Shown here: positions 47,815 through 61,009 of the stretch, in pieces
Position numbering within the stretch: position 1 is the first letter of the stretch
Layout of the letters: each line of letters begins with the position of its first letter
Source of the DNA: Leptodontidium sp. MPI-SDFR-AT-0119
Taxonomy: Eukaryota; Ascomycota; Leotiomycetes; Helotiales; Leptodontidiaceae
Assembly (NCBI GenBank): GCA_020726505.1
Contig: JAHLEZ010000039.1
Coordinates: 372,001-436,000 of the forward strand
Direction: 5' to 3'
DNA: 64,000 nt
Program-made: the position numbers and the translations under genes
The notes under the pieces: model-generated
Databases searched by the model: none
What the model was told of the DNA's origin: nothing
What the model saw: the letters and a program-made list of their open reading frames with translations, nothing else

Positions 47815-49701
47815 GCCAATCTTACCCCGCAAGATCGCTACGAAACGTAAACGCGCGACTGAGACCGAAACCTCAAGCGATAAGAGCAAGAAAGCTCTGA
47901 AGAAGGGGCGGAAGAAGAGTAAAGCGAATATTATAATAAAAAATATAAAGTAAAGAAAAAGAAATAAGCTTTCTTAATAAAGAGTTTAGGCGGCGAAGGC
48001 CAAATAGTATACTTTTTTAACCCTCCTTCCTTATCCTATACTAACCGTCTTAAGGCATCATTGCCAACCGCGCTACAGAGCATCCTCGAAACTCACTCCG
48101 GCGCGTAGAGGGCGGTCTAGCGCGCGATATACGTTATTAATAGTAAAAAACTAAGCGACAAGGTATCCTTCAATTCCGGCACACTTAAAATAATCCCTAT
48201 AGAGGCTTACTATAAAGGCTAAGTTCCGACGTCCGACTAGTTATAAGATCTTGTATACAAGGACTTAGATCAAGAAACCCTTATTAATATGATCGTCAAT
48301 TATAGCGAAAATAATTAAACTAAAGACTAAGTCACTTAGAAGATCGTTACCAAAACATTATTTAGAGGGATCAGTCAACTGCCCAAGACCTTTAGTGACA
48401 TCTCGGGTGTCATCGATTTCCCTCTACCCCCGACAGACTTCGAACTAAAGCTCCCCTCTAAACTTAGCCGTACTATTATAAACGCTAAAGCCGCTTCCGA
48501 ATATATAGCCAACATTATCTTTACTAATTAATTAATTAAGTACCACATCGACACAAGTCACGCTAAGCTCACAGCTCTCACAAAATAATATAAAAAGATT
48601 TAGTTCGTCACACTATATACTGAAGCTAACGTCTCCCTCCTCCTCGAACCGGACTATAGCTTCTAATCCCTTACTACTAAGTTGTATAATCTTATAATAA
48701 TCCGCTAAACTTTAAGTCACGTCCTTTTCTTCCCTCTAAGGTTAATTCACGTAACCTTCACAATCACAGCCAGAATTTTATATAACAATTCTTTCCGCAT
48801 ACACTAGAATATTTAAGGGGCGATAATAAGAATAATTTACGCCTTAAATAAGAATAAAGAAAGAAATAACGAAAATGAACTAAACTATGTCGTTAAGTTA
48901 TAATTAGACACCTTAAAGGAAGACATAAAGTAGAAGCCTTTGCGTCGAGAGATTAGGGCGGCGATTAAATCGACTTGCCTTTAGAACCTTTGCAGAGACA
49001 AGAGGCTCTTGAAATATACTAACTAAGTAGAGGCTTTTATTACAAAGTATTTCCCAAAAGCCACACTTAAGGCTTTAAATATAGTAAAAGATAAAGCGAT
49101 AAACTGACCGTCGGTACCTAAGTTGCGGGACTAAGGCGCGGAGTAAGACGAGGATAAAAGTAATAAGTTAAAGGAAGAAGATAATATACTAGAACAATAA
49201 AATGCGGAGGACTAAATAGAAGGCGAGGGTAAAGAATTAGAGGATACGAGCGTGGATAATAAAGAGGAGTTAAAGGAAGATATTAATAAACAAGGAGATT
49301 ATATTCTAAAGTAAGAAGATAACAAGGGAAGTAAGTATACGACTAATAAGGCGAGTAAAGAAGAGAGTAACAAAGACGAGAATAACAAGGCAAGCAAGGA
49401 AGAGAGTAATAAGGAAGTACATAACTAAGCGAGTAAAGAAGAGGAAAGTGAGGAGGTACATAACTAAGCGAGTGAGGAAGAGGAAAGTAAGGAAGTACAT
49501 AGCTAGGCGAGCAAGGCAAAGGGAAGTAATAATAAAGAGGATAAAGAGAGCGAGGAGAGTAGAAGTGAAGATAAGGAGGATAAAGAGAGCAAGGAGAGTA
49601 GAAGTAAGAATAAAGACGATAAGATAAGCCAGGACTAAGATAATACCGTAATTCAAGACAACGACGAGTAGATAAAGGTTCAGGAGACCGAGTAGTGCTA
49701 A
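47815..49701 (+). pseudogene. Ghost gene C, basic N-terminus and acidic repeat tail
   Basis: It opens with a highly basic stretch (RKIATKRKRATETETSSDKS, then KKGRKKSKAN), shifts frame once near 47945, then continues uninterrupted by frame changes to about 49.7 kb. The middle is globular-looking (LQSILETHSGA, FSDISGVIDFPLPPTDFEL). The last 130 codons are acidic repeats of NKASKEESNKDE and ASKEEESEEVHN type. The charge split suggests a nucleic-acid or chromatin-associated protein; this is inference. Bracketed by P5 and P6. Confidence 0.6.
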
Positions 49702-50000
49702 ATGAGTAGTTAAGTAGTATAATATTATGTATAGAACTAATAATTAGATTGCCTCATGTCAAATTATCAGTCATTAACTAAGTCAGGAAGTGATGACAGA
49801 TTAGTAGTTATAACCTAAATTAGGAAGGCATAACAAATTATTAGTCATTAGCTAAGTCTAGGGGTAATAACACAAGAGTAGTCACTAACTAAGTCAAGAC
49901 GTGATAATAGATTAATAGTCACTAATTACTTTCGGGATAAATAGTTACAAGTAGTATTTCTATATAAATAAGATCCCTAATAAAAAATAATTACTAATTC

Positions 50001-50024
50001 TTTTAATATACTAATATACTAAAA
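50001..50024. promoter_or_regulatory. Boundary palindrome P6
   Basis: Half-site TTTTAATATAC with inverted CTAATATACTAAAA-type partner (one RIP-type change). It lies between the convergent 3' ends of C and D, so it cannot be only a promoter. Confidence 0.85.
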
Positions 50025-50089
50025 CCCCTCATATCTATACACTCCTAAACATTCGCTCTTTTAACATAAAGAGCTCGGCAGGGTACCGT

Positions 50090-53000
50090 GGGATACTCCC
50101 CGGCCTATATACACCCTTCCCCCACTAAAATAAGCCGTCCTATACCACCGACTACTAAATCCGCCTATTAGTGTCCTTTGCCGTCGAGATTAAGGTCCCA
50201 TTTCCATCCGGCAACGGAATTATCTAATAAAACAAGAAGAAGTCAACGAAGAAGTTATATTGCTATTCCTTCCGAATCTCCGAGTACGAGTTCAGAGTAG
50301 TATCTACCTTTTAATATATCACTCGGTACTACTTATTATTAAAATGTTTACGATTATAACCTAGACTAAATAACCATAAATAATCGAACATCATCCGCGG
50401 ATCCTTAATCTTTGTCTTATTAGAAATACATAGATATAAAGGAACCTAAAAGTATTATACTAGGTCGTTGTAACAGAAAGTGATATTGTCATCTTCGATC
50501 TTACTCCGTATCTCTAGTTATTCTAAATTCCCTTCCTTTATTAGTGCCTAGAAGACAACTTGTCGATACCTCCGGAAACACAAATAATTTAATAAATTCA
50601 AGACCTTCTTTAAATATAAGTGCCCCACGGCCTCTAAGAGTAACTTTAAGATATTATTAAGCTCTTAAGCAACTCGCCTTACTTCGCGTGTCTTTTAATC
50701 AAGCCCTAAGACATCTCTGGATACTATTAAAAAATTAGGCTAGATATCCTCCTGTATCTTAAGGCGCGCCTAATTAACGACCGGCAAGAACTAGGCGTAG
50801 CCCGTCTAAGTTAAGGTCGACTCGAATCCTAACCCACGGCGTAAAGTCCTATCTTACCCTTAGTATTAGTCATACTAAAGGGTTCTCACCCTATATAACG
50901 CCCCTTAGGTAAAGAAGTGTTACAGGCATTTTAAGAGGGCGTAAAGCAAGTAACTCCGACCTTTACTAATCCCGTCACTTAAGGCGATTATAGTAACTGC
51001 CTCAAACAACTTACAAAACTTCTTAATATTACCTATTACAAAGTCGTAATACCGCGGAGACACAATCGCCTATACGAAAGGCGGGGTTTGTGACTATTAA
51101 TAGAACGTAATATCTTCTTAGTCCTCGATCGCCTTCGTCTGAATCTTATTAAAACAGACCAAGAGAACGGTACTAAGTAGTCGAGCCTCTAGCCAGAGCG
51201 ACTTTGCCCGGCCACGAGCCGCCTTATAACCAGTTATAAATCGTGTCTTACTATTCGTGTAACTATTCTCGATCGTCGCTCGCTCCTTCTTTCCCGTAAG
51301 TTTCCCATCTAAGGCAATAGAGAGCCAAGTGACTTAATCAAGACAAAGCTCTAAAAGGCTAAGGTTACTAAAAGGATAAACTGTTCTTACGTCGTAGATT
51401 TCCTTCTTAATTATATAATACTATAAGTACCTTAATCTAACTTTATAAATCTAAGAACCTTTAGCTAGTTTGTGTGTTATATTACACGCCTCGGCCAAGA
51501 ACTTAACGTTATAATACTCCGTTACACTTAAGGGCCCTTCGGGGTATAAGTTCTTCAGAAGTTTCTCTAAGCAATATCGCTTCCATAAGTAGACCTAAGC
51601 TTCCCTATAATTGTTCCCACTTATAATAAAAGCGCTAAGGCAGATTTCGATTGCGACATCAATAAAGAGATCCTCGTGTAGTAAGAACTCCTAATTAAAT
51701 ATAGTATCTAGCTTATTATAATAGTTTATAATAACTGCTAAGAAAGATTCCTGACCTTAGAACTATAACTTGTGTCCTTTGCCCGTGATATATAAAAAAG
51801 GATTAATAAAGTCCTTAAAACCGTCCTTAGATATAATGTTTAAGATTATTGTCCAAATTATTTCAAGATATTTCGCTTAAATTAAGTAAGTTCGGTGCTA
51901 CTTCGTTTTCGAATCCTCTTTTCTAGACTGTGTCTCGCTTGCCTTTACTCCAGCGTTTAACTAAGTAATAAGCCAAGTAAGTAATATATACTGAGTGACT
52001 ACATCATAAGCCTAAGCGAAAATACTCTTTATTATAATATAATCAGAGAAGTAAGCCAATTATTTATTCGTTAACCCCTTAGTCTAAGTACTATCTAGAT
52101 TATAGAGGTTAAAGAAAAACACATAAACGGCAAAATTATAAATACCTATAATACCACTGATATATAAGTGTGGAATATGTCAAAGTTACACCGTTACCTC
52201 CCTTAATTCACAGGTGAATTTATCGTATAAATATATAAACGTTCACTTAATCTTGACATCACTTATAATCCCCCGCACGTACTAATATAATAGACAATAA
52301 AAGAACTCACATCGAATAACTACGAGAGATATTAATAAAGCCCCTATACTGTCGATATCGCTATTTATTAAAATAAATATTTACGCGACTTCTTCTAACT
52401 CAAGACAAATGTTCTTCGCTAGTAACGACGCGTCTGTCATTCCTGTTATAAGCTCTTCGACATACGAAGCCGGTGAGACAAAGAGCTTCTTACTTACCCC
52501 TTAATTACTACGAAAAAGCGTATTCTTAAGCCCAGTAGTTATTTTTAGAAACTAATAAACTGCCTTATACGTAGCGTCTAGAGTGTAGTAATTACTATTA
52601 GCTCTACGCTCATAACGTATAGTATTCAGCTTATGTTACCTTTTACTACACCTTAGAATCCCTCCCTGAATTATTCTTAAGAGGGTCAATACTAAATAAT
52701 AAACATTGTCAAGTTAGTCTAGTAACTCGTATTAATTAATGAGGTCCGGGAGTTCTAGGTCTTAATCTTCTCGTAGTAATAGGCCTCCTTGCTCGTCGAA
52801 GAGATCTATAGGCTCGCCTATAGAATCGAGGGCTTCGTCATCGTTAGGAATATCTAGAATATTATCGTCGGAATCCGCGGGCGGTACTATAGGCAATAAT
52901 ATCTTTATATCTTCATCTTAAGTAGTGCCTTAACTTGATCTTGCCTTAGTCTCTAGCAACTACGAGAGCTTTTTCCTAAACCCTCCCATCTTCTAGTCTA

Positions 53001-54340
53001 ACTCCTTACAATAGACTAATCGACCTTTTCTTTTTAAAGGGCTTACGGAACTGCCCTCTTTTATATTAAATAATTTCAACGACGAGGGTTTTATTCCTTA
53101 AGAAATAAAGTATTAAGTATTTAAGGATAAATCGACTAAGTCGCTAGAAGAGTAATGTCCTGACTCTAATAAAAGAGGTCGTATAATTACAAAGCGTGAA
53201 TTTAGGTTAGACAAGATTCCTAGACTACTCCTCTTGTCTAAGAAAAGGGTTTATATTAGAGTGGGGCTAAAGGTTGTCACCGGCGATACTCGAGGATTGT
53301 TATTTACGTTTAGAGGGGATAAAAATAAGTGAGGAGATTTAGAACGTATAATTAATGTAATTATAGGATTATTGTTTAAGTTTGGAAGTAATAGAGATAA
53401 GAAAGTAGGCTTAGATTATATAATTGACACTATTCTAAGACTACTTTTTATATCTAGTAAGAGAGAATAAATAGTTATAAAGCTAGAATCCCTATTAGAT
53501 AAGATCCCTATACTACGGCTTACATCTAGCAAGAGAGAATAAATAGAAGTAAAGCCAGAATCTAGATTAGATGAGATCCCTAGACTGTGGCTTATATTTA
53601 GTAAGAGAAAATAAATAATAATAAAGCCAGAATCCGCATTAGATAAGATCCCTAAACTGCGGCTTATATCTAATAGGAGAGAATAAATAGTAGCAAAACC
53701 AGAATCCGCATTAGATAAGATCCCTAGACTACGGCTTATATTTAGTAAGAGAGAATAAATAGTAACAAAACTAGAATCCGCATTAGATGAGATCTCTAGA
53801 TTATTTCCCGTAGTCGATAAAAGTGACTGTATTAAAGTAAACCCAAAGCTTGATAACTTCGAAGTATCTGAATCCTCTTTATACTTACGACTCTGCCTTG
53901 GCGTCGAGAAATTTGTAGTAAGGAGTCTAGGAGTCGGTCGAGGAGTACTAAATACATCGGGTTTTAATAAAAGAGAAGTAACGCAAGAAGCGGCTGATAG
54001 AGTTATAGAGGAGCTATATAGAGAGTTCTATTACGAATTAATAAAAGCGGCTTTAGTTTAAATAATTCATATAGTAATAAAACGATCTATTAGCCCTACG
54101 ATATTACTTCTCGATTGGCTCCTAGCTGTAGACTAGCCTAGTGAAGCACGCGGCCTTCCACGCCCTCTAGTTAATCGACTTCGAGAGGTAGTCAGCGATA
54201 CTCGTGGCCTTCCACGCACCCTCCCTAGTTTCGGCGAAGCTTTTGCCATCGAATAAGTAATTAGTACTATATAGTGAAGGTTCGGATAGGCAGAGTATAT
54301 ATTGAGGCATAAAGAAATAAAGAGCTAAGAGAGAAATAAC
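50090..54340 (-). pseudogene. Ghost gene D, large protein with 24-residue repeats
   Basis: One minus-strand frame can be followed for about 4 kb, roughly 1,330 codons, without frameshift until its last few hundred bases. Nearly all interruptions are TAA/TAG, as expected from CAA/CAG. The order is a Ser/Thr/Pro-rich N-terminus, five 24-residue repeats (SGFATIYSLLLDISRSLG), a second Ser/Pro-rich linker, an acidic block near 52.85 kb (PNDDEALDSIGEPIDLFDEQ) and a long globular part. Readable stretches include YPEGPLSVTEYYNVKFLAEA near 51.5 kb and RFITGYKAARGRAKSLWLEA near 51.2 kb. No family is recognised. It is the largest gene of the array, bracketed by P6 and P7. Confidence 0.7.
53449..53810 (-). 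repeat. 72-bp coding tandem repeat, five units
   Basis: gagagaataaata recurs at 53461, 53533, 53605, 53677 and 53749. The exact period of 72 bp equals 24 codons in the frame of gene D, supporting that frame. Confidence 0.9.
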
Positions 54341-54359
54341 AAAGGTAGTTTAATTAATA

Positions 54360-54383
54360 TTTAAGTATACTAGTATACTAAAA
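54360..54383. promoter_or_regulatory. Boundary palindrome P7
   Basis: GTATACTAGTATAC core with one mismatch in the outer arm. Lies between the 3' end of E and the 5' end of D. Confidence 0.85.
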
Positions 54384-54419
54384 CCCTAAGGATTAGTTTT
54401 ATTCACTAAGCGACCGCTG

Positions 54420-57400
54420 AAAACGGTCCTTACTATAAAAACCCCTATACTTATAAGAAATTAGTTTTATATATTTATAATTATAATATATAACTAAGCG
54501 TAATTCATTTATATACAGCCTTAGGCAATAATTATCTTCCCTCAAAGTAATAATTAATAACAAGTAATAGTAAACGATACAAGTCAAGTACGAATATCAT
54601 TAAGGAGAAGAGGCTTCGCTCGTAACTTTCTCTGTCTCTCGTAAGAGGTCGAGGGTTTAAAGTAAAGAGAGGTTTAGTTTATAAGCCCCTCGTGGTACTT
54701 AAAGAGAAGAGAGGGTAATACTTACGTCTCTTATAACGTAAGGAATTAAGTATTCTATGGCCAAGCAAACACTAACTATTTCAAGGAAGGCGTTAAAGAG
54801 TACCTTAGTGATTTTCTCTGTTTTCTAAGTCCTGAGCTTATGAATTCTAAAAGCCGTTAGAACTACAACTAGTAGGGGCCAAGGAAGCTACTTACTAGCT
54901 GGCAGCACCCTTTAGAAGAAGTACTACGATACCCTTCCTAAACTATTATACTAATATATAAATCCTATAGTGCATTTATAATTAACTACTTAGTTGTTCC
55001 TTCGTTAACTTTAATTAAGTGGCTAAGTATTCTAAGATATAACTACGAATATCGACTCTTTATTTAGTTTCGTAACCTACTGCCCAGAGGAAGTCTCGTA
55101 ACTTTACCTTATTTAGTCTTATTACTTTCGTCTATAAATGTATATAACTTTTGTATAACTCAAATCCACGTATTATATTAGTAATTTCAACTGTTATCTC
55201 CTCTTTTGTGACTTTAGTCTCGACCTTAGTATATAATAAGAAGAAGGTTTATATCTCAGGCATCGAGCTCTACTTAGACGCCTTTTTTATTACAAGAACT
55301 GCCACTGACGCCTTAGCCTTATTAAATTCGATGATCTCATCTAGAAGCTTAATAATTCGCGTTTAATAGGCTACTCTGAAAGTGTTTTCAAAAAAGAACT
55401 CTTTAAGGAACGTAATTTGTACTAAGGTGACGTTATATAATATAATAGAATTATTTCTTTTTCCTTTAATTATTAATTACTATAACTTATACTAAAAAAC
55501 GTTTACTACTTCTAAGTCCAAGCTTTAGCTTCGTTATTATATAATGGCCGGTTAAGGACTTGACGTCGATCTTACACTGGCTCCTAACTTATTAAATACC
55601 TTTCTCCGTTTCGAAGGGCGCTATTCCGCGGAGTCTAATATAAAAGGTAGTTCTAGAGAAGGACTTACTTGAGGTTCGTTTAAAGATAGTATATTCGAAG
55701 AAGTAAGGTTCGACAAGGGGGGATTCGAGGACAGCAGATTCGACGAGGAGGGATTCGACGACGGCAGATTCAAAGACGGCAGATTTAACGAAGGGGGATT
55801 CGACGACAGTAGATTCAAGGACAGCAAATTCGAGGAGGGGGGATTCGTAAAAGGGATGTCTAAGGAGGGGAGGTTTAAAGGGGCAAGCGTTAGAGAAAGG
55901 TAGTTCGAAGAGGTGAGGGGTGAGGTGGCGAGAGTCGTAGAGGACATATTAAGAGAAAGTACAGTCGCAGAAGGCAAGAGGATTCGGTCCTAGTAAGGTA
56001 AAGGGAATGTTATAAATGTACTAAGGAGAGCCTAGACTAGAGTTAGTTAGTAGTATATTAGCGGTTAAAGCGTGGGGAGAGGCTCTCGAGCGGACGGTTC
56101 TAATTGTGGAGGCAAGGACGGCGTCGAGGATGTCTGTAGGGTTTCTACGAGCGATCGAAAGGCATCTTAAATACGAGAGATCTTCTCTAGCTAAGTATTC
56201 GATAGTTCGAGGATCAAGTAGTATATAATTTACTAGAGGAGCTGCGTTTATTAGTACCGCGTCTAAGGAAAGGGGGGAGGGGCGTATAGATTAGTATTCC
56301 TCTATAAGGGCGCTACCTTACAAGATAATATCAGCGGGACACATTTTATAATAGGTTACTAAAAACATTCTTAGGAATAAGAGGGAGAGGGCAAGTAAGA
56401 TATATTTTATTATAGATATTACGGGGTATATTTTATTGTGAGTATTATAGGGCGCTAAAAATATACTGGCGTATTACAAGGAAGAGTGTATTATTACGCA
56501 AAAAGTGTATTATTAAGAAGGAGCTTATTATTAAACCGGCGTTATCTTACTTATACGACTAATTTCGGCAATATCATAGCAGACATAGATTTATTACTAC
56601 TCCTCCTTACGAGTCTTATAATCCGCATTAGATAAGTCGACATATAATACCGCCATAATAAGATTATTATTACCGCGAGTATTTTAAGAGAAGAGCTATT
56701 GTCGTGCTCGCAATAACATAATCACAGTTATATTTAATATATAATACACAATATATTACTACGAGCCTTACTTCAAAATCATATCATTACTTCATCGAAT
56801 TATAATGTTCTACTATATATACAGCCAGGCCCCTCTCTACGAGGTCTTCTTCTTTACTTACTTCGTATCTATCGTCTTCACTAAACCCATAAGAATCGGA
56901 GCTCCAAGCGCCTTACTATTTAACTTCTACTTCTACTTCTTAAATACTGACTCCTTCTTATCTCCCGACAAGGAGTACTTCTTAGAAGGAGAAGTATAAG
57001 TTTGTGGCTTAGTTAGAGTATATACACTAGAAGGCTTAAATAAACTAATGGGCATTAGTTAGTCTAGTAGGGATTCTACTGTCAGATTATTAGTATACGA
57101 GCCCTATTAATAGAAGTACGACTTATTATTAGAGGCCAAGGGAGGGCTCAAGTCTAAAGTGGCGCCCTTAAACGGAAAGTTTAGCTTTTAGGTAAGGGTC
57201 AATAAGTAAATAAAGACAACTGAGGTCCTCTTTAATATACTTTCTTTAGAGGCAGGGAAGGACTAAGACGAGGGTTAAGAGGAGGGTTAAGGGATCGGCT
57301 TAGGCTTAGTCTTAGGAGCTTATATTTCGGGCGTTAACAACTTAAGGCCTACCGACAGTATAATCTTAAGTTTAACTTTTAGACGAGCAGTTAGGGCCGT

Positions 57401-57790
57401 AATAAACAATGTACTAGGTTTCAGTTCCGCAGTGACGTTCACTAGGGCGACTGGCTTAGTTCTCGTGGATTTAGTCGAAGAAGGTTAAGGTCCTTCGGGA
57501 TAGACAACTACCCTTATTAGAGTATATCTAGTAAGCAGAGAAAGAAGCTTACCTTTATAGACGAGATAATAAAGCTTTACTCCGTCCTTAGTCGCAGCGA
57601 GCAACTCCCGACCTACGTTAAGAAGCTAGAATTATAAGTGTAAGCCTAATATAAAAGCTAGGAAGGGAGAATTACCTGTACTCACAGTTGATTTATAATT
57701 AAGATTCCGCTTAGTCCTAAGTCTATTGTAAATGCCGTTACTATTACTATTAATAAAGTTAGTAATATTTAGAGGAAAGGAGGGGGTACT
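54420..57790 (-). pseudogene. Ghost gene E, Ser/Leu/Asn/Pro-repeat protein
   Basis: A minus-strand frame starts left of P8 near 57.79 kb (TPSFPLNITNFINSNSNG, LAFILGLHL) and continues through KDGVKLYYLVYKGKLLSLLT and a Pro/Gln-rich linker near 57.27 kb. After a more damaged stretch it includes the stop-free 55621-55977, which is a string of five-residue units (SSNPPSLNLPS). The 3' end toward P7 is poorly defined. Divergent from F across P8/P9. Function not assigned. Confidence 0.5.
55700..55860 (-). repeat. 15-bp coding repeat
   Basis: About ten imperfect units of the form gattcgaggacagca / gattcgacgagggag. On the minus strand these give S-N-L/P-L/P-S pentapeptides; on the plus strand they give F-D-D-G-R units. 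The minus frame is preferred because it joins gene E. Confidence 0.7.
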
Positions 57791-57831
57791 TACAATTGTT
57801 TATATTTTAGTACGCGGTAAACCGTGCGCGA

Positions 57832-57944
57832 TTTAAGTATACTAATATACTAAAACCCAGCTGCCGGGCCACCCCGCGCGACGTCGCCACAAGCTCGGTG
57901 CTATAATAACCCCACTAATGTTTTAGTATACTAATATACTAAAA
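57832..57944. promoter_or_regulatory. Boundary palindromes P8 and P9 (pair at a divergent boundary)
   Basis: P8 (57832-57855) and P9 (57921-57944) flank a GC-rich 65-bp spacer. CCGTGCGCG (57822-57830) lies left of P8, and its inverse core CGCGCAC lies right of P9 at about 57950. E starts to the left and F to the right, so this is the best candidate for a bidirectional promoter. Confidence 0.85.
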
Positions 57945-58029
57945 CATTCGCGCACCTTTGATCCTAATCCTCGACCACACCCTTAACTTTCTCTAGTTTA
58001 TATTCCTATAACTATACTACTATAGAGGA

Positions 58030-60965
58030 ACTCGAAACCCTAACTTCGGAGATTCTTAGCGCAATCCGTTAGTTCAACTACTATTCCGACTAGTAAGCCG
58101 ACCCTTAATCTACTCTTATGACATCTCTTAATTATAAATAGCCTCCTTTAAGAATTCTTAGACAGAATCGTCTTAAGTAGTCTAAATATCGTCGTCTTTA
58201 TTTAGGCATCGAACGACGACATTATCTCCTCCGCCACTGACGTTATTATACGTAATACTAACCTCAGTCGCTTATTTATAACTCGTGTTCGTGTTAGATT
58301 AAAAAACGTCTCTGTCCTCGGCTTCCCTAATATCCCTCTTAAACGCTCTTACTATATTAATAGTACTTAGTAATAGACTTCCCATAACTAGGCCAATCGG
58401 TTTGTTCGAGGACCTATCTAAAAGAGCAACTCCTGTGCCTTAGACTCTGTTATCGTCCTACTACTATTTCTTGATACTAGTAAAACTCAAGTAAATTAAG
58501 TTGCCGCTCGCCTTGTACGCGATAATACTCCTCGTGGCAAGGTTTCCCACGTAGCTATAGTGATTATTAAGAAGCCTTAAGTATCCCTCACTTAAGATGA
58601 CATAATAAATCTTCGAGACGTATTAAAGACCGCGCTAGCCCTCAAGGATCTGAGCTACTATAAAATCGGCAAATTCTACAGTGCCACTACAGTATTCGAG
58701 GACCTTGCCCACTATATCCCCCAATATAATACAACCTAGCTTGTCGCAAACAGATACTATAGTAATAGGCAGTGGATATAGAGGCTTAAGGGGAACTAAC
58801 CTTTCAAGTTTATTTAGAACGGTCTCTTTCTCGTCGTCGACCTCGTCAACTAAGTTACTAATGCCCTTACATTCTAATAACAACTATAAATCTTCTTGGC
58901 TATACGTATAGAAACTAAGGTCTATACGAATCAGACCATCCCTCGCTACGAGCTTTATAGAGACAAGAGACCTAATACAGATCGACTGCCTATAGTACTA
59001 GACTGGCCTCCTATAACACTCGCTATTCAGAACTTCCAAGCCCCGGGCGCCTAGAAACCTAGCAGCTTCGAGCCGGTTATCTTGGACTTTCCCCAAGTAG
59101 GCCTAAATAGAAGTGTTATTTAAGTCTAGACCCGATACGTATACTTTACTACGATCTTTAATCTAAACAGTAACTATTTCGTTACGGTAGTTAATATTAC
59201 TATAAGAACTGGCGGTACTAACTTTGTCTTATATAATAATATCTCTAATCGCGGACTTATTTAATTAGTTCAGGAGAGTTTTCAGGATTATACTAAGAAG
59301 CTAAAGTATTCTATGGACTTAATATATATTAGGATCAAGTTGTGATTAGTTTTAGGGTTTATCTTTAGTAGGAAAATTAAGTAAGAAAGTGGAGCGTATT
59401 TAGGCTCACGGGGCGTTTAGTCTATTAAAATACTATATAAGATGTTATTATAATAGTACACAAGTTTGCGAAGACATGAATCGAATCTTCGGGCAGATAC
59501 GTGACTATTTATTATCATTAAGACCTAATTTTCTAACGTGAGCTACGATAACAATTTCTCTGTTATTGTAATTAACGAGGGATGTTACAAGATCAACCTT
59601 ACTAAGATTAATATTTTACTTAGTACTAATCCTCTTAGGAAGAGCTTTAAACGTCGTAATCTTCTTTAAGGAAGTGATTCGAGAACATTTAGTAAACTAG
59701 TACTTTAAACTTTAGCTTTCTTTACTCGAGGCTCTTCTTCTTTAATGTGTTTCTCGAGATGTGTGGTCTTAAGTTTAGCTTACTCTTACTTTGTTAATGT
59801 AGTACTAGCGCGATTCCGGGCATCTTAGAGCTGTCCTTAGTACTCACTTTCTTAATCTTCCTTAAAAACAACACTCGCCTATAAAGTTTAAAGAAGCTCT
59901 TCCTTAGTCTAGGCTTCCTAACTTTGCTTTTCTATCTCCTCTTTTGCTTTGTCGTACTAAGCCTACAGCTTCTCGTAGACTTTCGTCTACTATTTCAAGA
60001 GAGCCTCGAGTTCCTTTACGTTCTTTTGAATTATAGACTTTCGTTTCTTCTCCTTTACTAAACTAGATTTCTTAAGATCTTTAACGGTCGCTAATTATAC
60101 TATCTCGTTAGAATATTATATCACTTATACCTTAAGTGCTTAAGCTTTACTTTTCCTCTTAAGCTCCTTCTCGCACTTTCCAACTCCTATTAGTTTCTTA
60201 CTTGCGACCAAGTACTTCTATCTTATTACACACCCCTAAATCAAGGCAGACTATATTACAATAGGCAGTAAAGTAAAAGATTAAAGACTCGAAGTGTATT
60301 TTATGCCCTCGTCGCTACATTTGTCCTTGTACCTATCGACTAAAGTATAACCTTACCACGCCTCTCTAATTCTAAAACCCGGTATACTTACGCTAACCAA
60401 TTAATATCTAGTGCCGAGCTATAATCCGAACCGAATTCGACTTCACTCTCAGTAGATGGGCGTGGGGTACGTGGAGTTCTAAGTATACTTCTATTATAGT
60501 CCGCCGAGATTAGAAAGTTAACAGAGATCTAATATAACTAGGGCAATAATATATATAACACGCGATTTATACGAACCTCTAATAGTACTAGAATATAAGA
60601 GAAGTAGACTATACTCATATTAAGAAGTAAGAAGTCAGTTAGAACTAGTGAATATACCCTCAGCCAAGATTCGGAACAGTTCTAGTTTTGTACTCTTAAA
60701 GCCCCTAAAGACGATCTCATAGACGATAGTTTATAACTTAGTCTTATTAACTGTGACGTCTAGCATTATTAAAGAGGGACTCACATCTACAACGAGTACT
60801 AGAATAAACTTAAGTGCCTATTATTAAACAGGGCTTGCGGCTAAGCCGGGCGATGACTAGCCCCAATAAGGACCCTTCGAGTTGGACATTGTCAAGTTCG
60901 TGGCGGAATAGAATCTAAGTAGTGCAATAAATGCGAAAGTGGGAGTATTTACTTTACAGTAAGAA
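58030..60965 (+). pseudogene. Ghost gene F, unrecognised large protein
   Basis: A plus frame can be followed from about 58.15 kb to the edge of P10, roughly 900 codons, with stops mainly TAA/TAG. Readable stretches include SSATDVIIRNTNLSRLFITR near 58.24 kb, LKDLSYYKIGKFYSATTVFE near 58.65 kb, RLPIVLDWPPITLAIQNFQA near 59.0 kb and a hydrophobic Ser/Leu/Phe-rich part at 59.7-60.2 kb. No catalytic signature was recognised. Convergent with G across P10. Confidence 0.55.
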
Positions 60966-60968
60966 ATG

Positions 60969-60992
60969 TTTTAATATACTAGTATACTAAAA
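60969..60992. promoter_or_regulatory. Boundary palindrome P10 with GC box
   Basis: Half-sites TTTTAATATAC and its partner GTATACTAAAA. The 17-base box GCGCACGGACCCCCGCG at 60998-61014 is identical to that at 44029-44045 and at nearly the same distance. The site lies between convergent 3' ends of F and G. Confidence 0.88.
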
Positions 60993-61009
60993 CAATAGCG
61001 CACGGACCC

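Noticed and set aside
49306..49656. 116-codon hydrophobic minus-strand frame
   Set aside because: It is the complement of the acidic repeat tail of ghost gene C; Glu/Lys-rich codons read backward as Leu/Phe-rich. The plus frame joins a longer coherent protein.
55151..55366. 71-codon plus frame
   Set aside because: Sits opposite ghost gene E, has no extension in frame and no recognisable content.
56805..56999. 64-codon plus frame with hydrophobic residues
   Set aside because: The minus strand over the same place continues ghost gene E with fewer and Gln-type stops; the plus frame would also run through P8.
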